In this document: positions 57,482 through 64,000 of the stretch, piece by piece
How the letters are laid out: the number at the start of each line of letters is the position of its first letter
Position numbering within the stretch: position 1 is the stretch's first letter
DNA from: Streptosporangium becharense
GTDB lineage: Bacteria > Actinomycetota > Actinomycetes > Streptosporangiales > Streptosporangiaceae
Direction: 5' to 3'
Length of the DNA stretch: 64,000 nucleotides
NCBI RefSeq assembly: GCF_014204985.1
Contig: NZ_JACHMP010000001.1
Span: 4,154,001-4,218,000 of the forward strand
Notes under the pieces: generated by a model
Told to the model about the DNA's origin: nothing
Database searches by the model: none
What the model saw: only the letters and a program-made list of their open reading frames with translations
Program-made: the position numbers and the translations under genes

Positions 57482-58843
57482 ATGGGTGCTGTCGATCAGG
57501 CGACCACGGGCGGTTATCTGGAGAGATACGACGAGGCCCTGGCCCGCGACCCGATGTCCGCGTTCGGCCTCGTCCGGGAGTGGATGCGCACCGACTGGCG
57601 CGCTCTGTTCGCCGAGCTCCGCGAGCGGCGTCCCGTCTTCGTCACGCCCGCCTTCACGGTCGTGACCCGCTTCGCCGACGTCGTCGAGGTGCTCTCCCGC
57701 GAGGAGGTCTTCTCGGTCCGTGCCTTCGGTCCGCGCCTCGACGCCGCACTGGGTGCGCCGTTCATGCTGGGCCGGGACGCCACCCCGATGAACTGGCGCG
57801 ACAGGGGGCTGATGCAGGTCATGCTGGACCCGCGCGACGCGGCCGGCGTGCGGGAGACGGCGGGACGCATCGCCGACGAGATGCTCGACGCCGCACGGCC
57901 GCACGGCCGCGTCGAAGCGGTCCACGCGCTGTTCCGCCCTGTCGCCCTGGGCGTGTGCGCGGAGTACTTCGGCTTCCCCGGCCCCGACCCGCAGACCCTG
58001 TCGCGCTGGACGCGGGCCGTCGTCACCGACGGGTTCGCCAACTTCCAGGGTGATCCGGAGGTTCGGGCCGCGTCGGTCCGCGCGGGTTCGGAGATGATGG
58101 GATACCTCCGCGGCCGGCTCGCCGAGTACCGGACCGCGCTGCGGGCGGGGCGGGACCTGCCCGACGACGTCTTCGGCCGCCTCGCCGGCACCGTCCTGCC
58201 CGCCGGGATCGGCGTGGACGACGAGCGCATCCTGGTCAACATGGCCGGTCTGCCCCTGGGGTTCGTGGAGAGCGCACCCGGGGCCATGGTCGAGGCGGTC
58301 GAGCAGCTCCTGCTGCGTCCCCGGGTGCTGGCCCAGGCAGTCGAGGCGGCCGCCGACCCCGAGCGCTTCGACCGTTACGTCTGGGAGGCGCTGCGGTTCA
58401 ACCCGTTCTTCAAGCTGCTTCCCCGGATGTGCGAGCGCGACCACGTCCTCGCCGCGGGAACCCCGCGCGGCACGGTGATCCCCGCGGGCACGCTCGTGCT
58501 CGCCGCACCCGCCTCGGCCATGTTCGACGCGGACGTGGTGGCGGAGCCCGACGAGTTCCGCCTCGACCGGCCGGACCACCACCGGCTGTTCTTCGGTCAC
58601 GGCCATCACGCCTGCCTCGGCGTGCACATCGCCAGGGTCGTCGTCTGCGAAGCAGTACGCCGCCTGCTGCTGCGTCCCGGCGTGCGCCTGCTCCCGCGAC
58701 CGGAAGGACAGGTCGTCCGCGCCGGCGGGATCTTCCCCGACCGGTTCGTCCTCGGGCTCGACTCCGAGGGCCGGGAAGTCCTCGGGGCCGGCTCCGAGGG
58801 CCGGGAAGTTCCCGGGTCCGGCTCCGAGGGCCGGGAAGGATGA
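57482..58843 (+). CDS. Cytochrome P450 without I-helix acid-alcohol pair
   Basis: 453-aa P450, longer than the usual 400. ExxR at 302-305 (EALR) and heme-thiolate FFGHGHHACLG with Cys378 are normal. The I-helix reads GFVESAPGAM (260-269), without the acid-Thr pair needed to activate O2, as in P450s that rearrange peroxides (prostacyclin synthase, allene oxide synthase and the P450 part of fungal Ppo/LDS enzymes). A C-terminal tail has three SEGREV-like units. The stop is overlapped by the following COX-like gene. Inference: a peroxide- or endoperoxide-metabolising P450. Confidence 0.88.
   Translation: MGAVDQATTGGYLERYDEALARDPMSAFGLVREWMRTDWRALFAELRERRPVFVTPAFTVVTRFADVVEVLSREEVFSVRAFGPRLDAALGAPFMLGRDATPMNWRDRGLMQVMLDPRDAAGVRETAGRIADEMLDAARPHGRVEAVHALFRPVALGVCAEYFGFPGPDPQTLSRWTRAVVTDGFANFQGDPEVRAASVRAGSEMMGYLRGRLAEYRTALRAGRDLPDDVFGRLAGTVLPAGIGVDDERILVNMAGLPLGFVESAPGAMVEAVEQLLLRPRVLAQAVEAAADPERFDRYVWEALRFNPFFKLLPRMCERDHVLAAGTPRGTVIPAGTLVLAAPASAMFDADVVAEPDEFRLDRPDHHRLFFGHGHHACLGVHIARVVVCEAVRRLLLRPGVRLLPRPEGQVVRAGGIFPDRFVLGLDSEGREVLGAGSEGREVPGSGSEGREG
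58762..58838. repeat. 30-bp tandem repeat at the P450/COX junction
   Basis: A 17-bp core CTCCGAGGGCCGGGAAG occurs at 58762, 58792 and 58822, period 30, encoding the P450 tail SEGREV. The last copy also supplies the GGGAAGG ribosome site for the COX-like gene. Confidence 0.9.
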
Positions 58844-58845
58844 CG

Positions 58846-60441
58846 ATGGCGACGGGCAGAGTGAAGGCGCGGAGCATCGCCACCGACGGTGCCGTCAACC
58901 GGCTCAGATTCCTGGCTCTGACCGGCGGCCGGCCGTTCTGGGACCTCGCGCAGGCCATCCGGCCGGTGCGGCGCCGCCTCAACGCCTCGCTGATCGACCA
59001 CGCGATCCGCGAGATGCCTCCGCGGCCGGAGCCGCTGAGCACGATGGCCGACTACACCTCATGGGCCTCGCTGACCGACCGCACCTACAGCGGCAGGCAC
59101 ATGCCCCCGGTCGCCCCGGCCACGTACGCCGAGGGGAGCCGGCCCACCCCCGAGCGCGCCGCCGACCTGTTCACCCGCGGCGAGAGCATGATCCCCTGTC
59201 CCCGTTCCACGGTGCTGTTCGCCTACTTCGCCCAGTGGTTCACCGACGGTTTCCTGCGCGGCGACACCGGTGTCCCACGAGACCCCCGCAAGAACAGCTC
59301 CAACCACCACATCGACCTGAACCAGGTCTACGGCCTCCGTGAGGAGGCGACAGCCGCGCTGCGCGCGTTCGACGGTGGGCTGCTCAAGAGCCAGTCCATC
59401 GACGGCGGGGAGTTCCCACCCCATCTGTGCGAAAACGGAAAGATCAAACCGGAGTTCGCCCCGCTGAGCGTCGTCCGTTTCGCCGAGCTCACCGACGCGC
59501 AACGCGACACCCTGTTCGCGACTGGCAGCGACCGGGGCAACATCCAGATCGGCTTCACCATGCTCACGGTGCTGTTCCTGCGCGAGCACAACAGGGTGGC
59601 CCGCCTGCTCGCCCGGCACCACCCGCGCTGGGACGACGAGCGGCTGTTCCAGACGACGCGCAACATCCTCATCGTGCTGCTGATCAAGCTGGTGGTCGAG
59701 GAGTACATCAACCACATCACCCCCTACCACTTCCGCTTCACCCTCGACCCGCGGCTGCCGGCGATGCTGGCCCGCGCGCCGTGGCACCGGGAGAACTGGG
59801 CGTCGGTGGAGTTCAACCTCGTCTACCGCTGGCACAGCCTGATCCCCTCCCGTCTGTCGGTGGGCGGGCGGGACCTGCCGATGGCGCAGACCCTGATCGG
59901 CGGTGTGCTGATCCCCGGCCCCGGCCTCGGCCGGCTCTTCGAGGACGCCTCCCGCCAGCGCGCCGGCCGCATCGGCCTGTTCAACACCGACCCCCTCCTG
60001 CGGGAGGTCGACGTGGCCGGCATCACCGACTCGCGCACCCTCGGCCTGGCCTCCTACAACGACTACCGCGAGCACTGCCGTTTTCCCCGGGTGCGCGCCT
60101 TCGAGCAGGTCACCGGCGACGAGCGGGTCAGCGGCGCGCTGCGCGAGCTCTACCGCGGCGTCGACGACCTCGACCTGTACGTCGGCCTGTTCGCCGAGGA
60201 ACCCGGAGCCCCCGGCGCGATACTGCCGCCGCTCCTGACGAAGATCATCGCCATCGACGCCTTCTCCCAGGCGCTGACCAACCCGCTGCTGGCCCCGCGG
60301 GTGTTCAACGCCGCGACCTTCTCTCCGCACGGCATGCGGATCATCGCGACCACGCGGACGCTCTCGGACGTGCTGCACCGCAACACCCCGGAGGATCCGC
60401 GTCACCGTTTCGTCAGCATGACCCGGCGGGCGGAGCCGTGA
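58846..60441 (+). CDS. Cyclooxygenase-like heme peroxidase
   Basis: 531-aa member of the animal heme peroxidase family, close to prostaglandin H synthase. The cyclooxygenase Tyr and proximal heme His are in EFNLVYRWHSLIP, Tyr327 and His330 (compare Tyr385/His388 of COX-1). The stretch LFLREHNRVARLL and DERLFQTTRNILI match COX almost word for word. The distal site is FAQWFTD: Gln130 is kept but the distal His (COX His207) is Asp134, so normal peroxidase activity may be impaired. No EGF domain, no signal peptide. ATG 58846 has GAAGGA at better spacing than ATG 58840. It is coupled to the P450 and lipase genes. Confidence 0.9.
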   Translation: MATGRVKARSIATDGAVNRLRFLALTGGRPFWDLAQAIRPVRRRLNASLIDHAIREMPPRPEPLSTMADYTSWASLTDRTYSGRHMPPVAPATYAEGSRPTPERAADLFTRGESMIPCPRSTVLFAYFAQWFTDGFLRGDTGVPRDPRKNSSNHHIDLNQVYGLREEATAALRAFDGGLLKSQSIDGGEFPPHLCENGKIKPEFAPLSVVRFAELTDAQRDTLFATGSDRGNIQIGFTMLTVLFLREHNRVARLLARHHPRWDDERLFQTTRNILIVLLIKLVVEEYINHITPYHFRFTLDPRLPAMLARAPWHRENWASVEFNLVYRWHSLIPSRLSVGGRDLPMAQTLIGGVLIPGPGLGRLFEDASRQRAGRIGLFNTDPLLREVDVAGITDSRTLGLASYNDYREHCRFPRVRAFEQVTGDERVSGALRELYRGVDDLDLYVGLFAEEPGAPGAILPPLLTKIIAIDAFSQALTNPLLAPRVFNAATFSPHGMRIIATTRTLSDVLHRNTPEDPRHRFVSMTRRAEP

Positions 60442-60545
60442 GCGGGCAGAACGACCCGGCGGGCGGAGCCGTGAGCGGACAGAACGACCCGGCGGGTGGA
60501 ACTGTGAGCGGGCAGAACGACCCGGCGGGCGGAGCCGTGAGCGGG
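60421..60545. repeat. 33-bp tandem repeat spanning the COX/lipase junction
   Basis: Units at 60421, 60454 and 60487 and a partial unit at 60520 (ACCCGGCGGGCGGAGCC core) carry the end of the COX-like gene and four in-frame GTG starts for the next (60438, 60471, 60504, 60537). The first unit is read as TRRAEP-stop in one gene and later units as SGQNDPAGGAV in the other. Confidence 0.92.
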
Positions 60546-62687
60546 ACGGCCGGATCCGCCGCCGGGCCGCTGCGCGCCGCGGCCCGTGAGCTGGCCGACA
60601 TCGGGGTCGCCATCCAGGAGGCGGCGGCCCACGCCACGGCCGCGCTCACCGACGGCGCCCTGCTCCGTGCCCTGCCGCACGCCCCCGTGGCTGGTCACCC
60701 GGCCTACCGCGCGCTCCTCCGCGCGGTCACGAACCGGGAGGGCCTCGGATACGCGCTCGTCGGCGGCAGGTTGGGCACCCTGGCGGCCAAGCTCGGCGCC
60801 ATGGCGGGCGCGGAGAGTCTGGCCGTACGCGTGCTGGCCGTCTCGCTGCGGCTGCGGATCGCCGCCGTGGCCGTCGACCACCCCGAGCTGACCGGCGACC
60901 CCATGCTCGGCCGGCTCATCGCGGCGGCCGCCGCCGACCGTGACCTGGAGGCCGTCCGCGCGCTGCGAGCCCTGCTCAAGGACCGTGGCGCGGTGCGCGC
61001 GCTCAGCCAGCTCGCCCCGATCTTCGGTGAGGTCCTCGCCCTGCGGGCCCTGCTGGACGAGAACCCGCTCAACGACGCCGCGGCCTGGCTGATCGCGACG
61101 GGGAAGGGCTACGCCACCGCCGACCCGGTCACCGGCATCAGCAACCGGGCCGTCGCCGCCCTCGACACGGGGGAGGGAGCCGCGCACCGGGTCGACCTGG
61201 TCGCCGCCGAGTCCGCTCGGCTGAGCCTGCGGGGGTCGCTGCTCGGCTTCCTGCGCAACATCAGCGTGGTCGGCACGACGGGGCGGATCCTCATCCAGAG
61301 CGTCGAGGGCCCCGACGGGGTGGTGCGCCACGTCGTCCAGGCGCCCGGCATGCGGGCGGGACGGCCCGACGGCGACTCACCCCAGGACCTGCTCGGCGCC
61401 TTCAGCAGCGCCGTGCTGGCGAGCAGCCCCTACAGCCGCGCGCTGGCCAGGGCGATCGACGACTACGGCCTGCCGCCGGGCGCCGAGCTGGCTCTCGTCG
61501 GGCACAGCGCGGGCGGCGCGGCCGTGATGAACCTGGCGCAGGACCCGCGGTTCTGCGACCGCCACACCGTCACCCACGTCGTCGCCGTCGGCTCGCCCGT
61601 CGACTTCAAGAGACCCGCCGACCCACGCACCTGGGTCGCCGGCGTCACCAACCAGCACGACATCATCCCCACGCTCGACGGGCAGGGCGCCGGGAACTGC
61701 TTCGACCTGCACCCCGGCTGGTACGTGGTCGACTACCACGACCCCACCCACCTGTTCCCGCTCTGCCACGGCGTCGAGCACTACATCGCCAACCTCGCCG
61801 ACGACCTGGTCGAGGCCCGCGAACGGATCGACGAGCGGCTCACACCGTACCGGGGCCCGGTCGTGCGCTCGCAGGCGTACCTGCTGTTCGACCGCGCACC
61901 CGGCCCGGAGGGCTTCCCCTTCCTCACGGTGCCCACCTACCCGGTGGACGGCCCGGGGGGAACGATCGAACTGCCGGTCAGGTGCCAGGACGGCAGCGCC
62001 ATCACGGCCTACTTCGCCGCGGATCCGGTCGCGGCGGCCGGCCTGCTGGAGGAGACCGGGTCCGGCCCCGCCGTGCGGATCGCGGGGCGTGCCCTCGTCG
62101 CCGTGCACGCTTCCTGGAACCGGCGTACCAGTGTGGGCGGCTACCGCGAGATACACGTCGGCGTCGTCGTGCCCGACCCGTGGCGGCCGCGGTCCCCGCG
62201 CGTCTGGGCCGACCTGCCGCGCGGCGCCGACCGGCGGCGCTCGGGCACTCTCCTGGCCGGGTCCGTCGTCGACACCGCCGCCGTCTCGGCCCTGGCGCCG
62301 CTGCTGTGGGGCCGTGAGGCGTATCCGGCGCCCATGGAGTTCGGGCTCACCGCCGGGGCCGCGCGCGTCGCCGTCGGCCCTCCGGACGACCGGCTCCTCG
62401 TGCTACGCGGGTTCCTCGGCCCCGGGCTGCCGGTGAGCGACCGCGACCTGGTCGGCTACGCGCGGGGACCGGCGGGCACCATGCTGCGCTCGTGCGTACG
62501 GACCCGCGGTCTGGGCCGGTTGCATCCCGCACCACGGGTACGGCTGGCCGTCGAGCCGCGGTCGGCCCACCCGCTGGCCCGCCTGCTCCGCGAGCTAGGT
62601 CTCGACGGCGCCCGCCCGCTGCTGTGCCTGTCGGCCGTCACCCGCCGAGCACTCCAGGGCGCCGCCGTCGCGGTGCCGCCCACCTGA
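60438..62687 (+). CDS. Lipase-like alpha/beta hydrolase, multi-domain
   Basis: 749 aa from GTG 60438 (which overlaps the COX stop); GTG 60471, 60504 or 60537 are alternatives. After VSGQNDPAGGA repeats and a helical segment (LRAAARELADIGVAIQEAA onward), the hydrolase domain has the nucleophile LVGHSAGGAAV (Ser357), a likely Asp in NQHDIIPTLD and a His in CHGVEHYIANL. The C-terminal 250 residues (from about 500) are a beta-rich domain with unknown role. A lipase next to a fatty-acid oxygenase could release its substrate, or act on the product (inference). Confidence 0.83.
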   Translation: MSGQNDPAGGAVSGQNDPAGGTVSGQNDPAGGAVSGTAGSAAGPLRAAARELADIGVAIQEAAAHATAALTDGALLRALPHAPVAGHPAYRALLRAVTNREGLGYALVGGRLGTLAAKLGAMAGAESLAVRVLAVSLRLRIAAVAVDHPELTGDPMLGRLIAAAAADRDLEAVRALRALLKDRGAVRALSQLAPIFGEVLALRALLDENPLNDAAAWLIATGKGYATADPVTGISNRAVAALDTGEGAAHRVDLVAAESARLSLRGSLLGFLRNISVVGTTGRILIQSVEGPDGVVRHVVQAPGMRAGRPDGDSPQDLLGAFSSAVLASSPYSRALARAIDDYGLPPGAELALVGHSAGGAAVMNLAQDPRFCDRHTVTHVVAVGSPVDFKRPADPRTWVAGVTNQHDIIPTLDGQGAGNCFDLHPGWYVVDYHDPTHLFPLCHGVEHYIANLADDLVEARERIDERLTPYRGPVVRSQAYLLFDRAPGPEGFPFLTVPTYPVDGPGGTIELPVRCQDGSAITAYFAADPVAAAGLLEETGSGPAVRIAGRALVAVHASWNRRTSVGGYREIHVGVVVPDPWRPRSPRVWADLPRGADRRRSGTLLAGSVVDTAAVSALAPLLWGREAYPAPMEFGLTAGAARVAVGPPDDRLLVLRGFLGPGLPVSDRDLVGYARGPAGTMLRSCVRTRGLGRLHPAPRVRLAVEPRSAHPLARLLRELGLDGARPLLCLSAVTRRALQGAAVAVPPT

Positions 62688-62753
62688 CCGGAGGATCGAT
62701 GCCGCCAGAGCTCCCACCCCCCTGACTGGAGGATTGATGTCGCCAGAGCTCCC
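62684..62753. repeat. Duplicated ribosome site and start codon
   Basis: Two 32-bp copies, 62684-62715 and 62722-62753 (29 of 32 equal, period 38), each with CTGAC-GGAGGAT-GATG. The first encodes the minigene MPPELPPP-stop (62699-62725); the second starts the real small gene (MSPELPA). Confidence 0.92.
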
Positions 62754-62988
62754 GGCGATCGCCGCCCACGCCGCGGTCCTGCGGTCCGACGCCCGCGTGC
62801 TCGCCGAATGCGCCGAACGCCTGCGTGAGATCGGGGCCGGCCTGGAGGCCGCCGGCGTCGCGCCGCAGTGGCTGCGCGAGTCGGTGAACACCCACCTCAC
62901 CGCCTGCGTGACGGCCGCCGCCGATCTCGACGCGGCCGCCGCGCACCTGAGCCACTACGCCGGACGCACGTGCCGCCGAGACATCTGA
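62737..62988 (+). CDS. Small helical protein, WXG100-like
   Basis: 83-aa protein predicted as two long helices joined by a short loop carrying a Trp (AGVAPQWLRES), with Ala-rich helices on each side (VLRSDARVLAECAERLREIG, ACVTAAADLDAAAAHLSHYA). This is the look of type VII secretion WXG100/EspC-like proteins, though the exact WXG is PQW. It is the last gene of the P450-COX-lipase operon; an export partner role for the lipase is inference. ATG 62737 has GGAGG at four bases. Confidence 0.7.
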   Translation: MSPELPAIAAHAAVLRSDARVLAECAERLREIGAGLEAAGVAPQWLRESVNTHLTACVTAAADLDAAAAHLSHYAGRTCRRDI

Positions 62989-63112
62989 GCCGTCACACCG
63001 GACGGGTACGCCCTCCGGGGGGTGTGTACGCCTGAGACACCTGAGCCGTCACACCGGAAGGGAACGTCCCCGAGGGTGCGTACGCCCGAGGCGGCTGAGT
63101 CACCACGCCGGG
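62978..63112. repeat. About 55-bp degenerate direct repeats in a convergent gap
   Basis: GAGACACCTGAGCCGTCACACCGGA-type units occur at 62978 and 63034 (24 of 25 equal), with a third, more diverged unit at 63088. The gap (62989-63221) between the WXG100-like gene and the flavoenzyme has no gene. Confidence 0.8.
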
Positions 63113-63221
63113 CGGACGCACCCCTGAGACACCCAATCCACCTCGTGCACCTGCGAGTCTCATGCACCTGCAAGAGGAAACGTACGCGGGAAGCTCCGGG
63201 GACCTGAGACGCCTGAGCCGC

Positions 63222-64000
63222 TCAGGCAGCCTCGTGCACGGCACGCGCCGCGCCGAGCCCCGACTCCAGCGCACCCTCGATCCACGCGTGCCACAGTGAG
63301 CAGTGCTCGCCGGCGAAGTGCACGCGGCCCTCCGGCGCGACGATCGCGTCATGCAGGTTGCTCTGCTGGTGCGGCTCGAACAGGGCGAAGGCACCGGCCG
63401 CGTAGGGGTCGTTGTACCAGGCGTGCGTGACGCCGAACTCGAAGTGGTCGTGGATCTGCGGGTGGATCTTGGCCACGTCCTCGAGCGCCTGGTCGACCCG
63501 CTTCTGCGGGGACATCGCACCCCACCGCAGCGCGTCCTGACCCCAGGTGTAGCTGGCCAGCAGGATCGAACGCTCCTCGTCGGGGGCGGGGTGCGAGGGG
63601 TAGCAGATGCGCCGGATCGGCAGGTCGGTGACCGTGGTGCCGCCGACGATGCCGTCGGTCTGCTCCCAGAACGCCCGTCGCACCTGGAAGAGGATCTTGG
63701 TGGAGGCGTTGTAGTTCAGCTCGCGGATGGCGCGCTGCTTGCGCCGGGAGAAGGCGGGCCTGGTCTCGATGTCGCGCAGCACCGAGAACGGGATCGTGCA
63801 GATGGCGTAGTCACCGGTGATCGTCGTCCTGCCCGAGCCCGTCCGGAGGTGCAGGGTGACCGAGTGGTCGTCCTGCTCGATGGCGGTGACCTCGTGGCCG
63901 AACCAGATGTGGTTCTTGAGCTCCCGGTAGAAGGCGGTCGGCAACCGGTCGGTGCCGCCCTCGATCTCCTGCATGTCCTCGAACGCCCGCCCGACGATCT
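63222..64000 (-). CDS. Flavin amine oxidase family protein (partial)
   Basis: C-terminal 259 residues of a flavin-dependent amine oxidase (L-amino acid or monoamine type); the N-terminus with the FAD Rossmann motif is beyond the right edge. Visible are the substrate-binding VTAIEQDDHSVTLHLR, CTIPFSVLRDIE, the FAD-contacting RVHFAGEHCSLWHAWIEG and a terminal SGLGAARAVHEAA. It converges on the P450-COX-lipase operon. Substrate cannot be told from this part. Confidence 0.88.
   Translation of the reverse strand, partial: IVGRAFEDMQEIEGGTDRLPTAFYRELKNHIWFGHEVTAIEQDDHSVTLHLRTGSGRTTITGDYAICTIPFSVLRDIETRPAFSRRKQRAIRELNYNASTKILFQVRRAFWEQTDGIVGGTTVTDLPIRRICYPSHPAPDEERSILLASYTWGQDALRWGAMSPQKRVDQALEDVAKIHPQIHDHFEFGVTHAWYNDPYAAGAFALFEPHQQSNLHDAIVAPEGRVHFAGEHCSLWHAWIEGALESGLGAARAVHEAA

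Noticed and set aside
57119..58627. 502-codon minus-strand frame opposite the P450
   Set aside because: The plus strand has the heme-thiolate and ExxR motifs; no domain on minus.

Overview
The window is about 72% GC by eye, uses GTG and TTG starts freely, and carries Streptomyces-type gene sets: a conservon, an Rrf2/NsrR-Hmp pair, a CYP105-like P450 with its ferredoxin, a DivIVA/Scy-type coiled coil, DUF3073 and SigE-family ECF genes. This points to a filamentous actinomycete, most likely Streptosporangiales (Streptosporangium/Nonomuraea type). The genus is an inference from gene content. There are no rRNA or tRNA genes, IS elements, phage genes or CRISPR arrays. The window looks like ordinary chromosome with accessory pieces.

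Left third (1-19.3 kb): a TetR regulator; a large membrane Fe-S oxidoreductase of the HdrD/EtfD type; a two-gene glycosyltransferase unit; a CsoR-type copper sensor; a gamma-carbonic-anhydrase-like protein divergent from a DivIVA-domain coiled coil; a HutC-type GntR regulator with a palindromic operator candidate; VanZ; dienelactone hydrolase; kynureninase; and secreted, membrane and methyltransferase genes. Several strong hairpins separate the units. One perfect 27-bp-arm hairpin (17397-17455) sits where a terminator is not expected.

Middle (19.4-39 kb): a complete conservon (cvnA-D: NIT-domain sensor kinase, roadblock, DUF742, GTPase) followed by a seven-copy 24-bp tandem repeat. Next come a TetR-controlled acyl-CoA dehydrogenase/SDR pair and a P450/ferredoxin pair with its own TetR. 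A nitric-oxide module (hmp, nsrR) has two closely matching NsrR-type sites. A SigE-family sigma factor is coupled to its membrane partner. A five-gene sugar operon (lipoprotein binding protein, permease, ATPase, D-tagatose/D-allulose-3-epimerase-type isomerase, FrcK-like kinase) looks like a rare-ketose uptake and utilisation system.

Right third (39-64 kb): a stress-flavoured stretch (YbdK-type ligase, TPP enzyme, SDR, two acidic disordered proteins, DUF3073). Two ArsR genes lie face to face and share 188 bp of identical DNA. Then come an endonuclease-Q-like nuclease, RecD2, a short SepF paralogue, a GlxA-type regulator and an eroded sulfonate-type cluster whose binding-protein gene is truncated. 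The last operon (57.5-63.0 kb) is the most unusual: a P450 lacking the usual I-helix acid-alcohol pair, a close bacterial homologue of animal cyclooxygenase with an Asp in place of the distal His, a lipase-like hydrolase and a WXG100-like small protein. All four are tightly coupled. It resembles a split version of the dioxygenase-P450 fusions that make oxylipins in fungi. The junctions of this operon carry tandem duplications of the translation start region, part of a wider habit of short GC-rich tandem repeats at gene boundaries across the window. An amine-oxidase-type flavoenzyme runs off the right edge.
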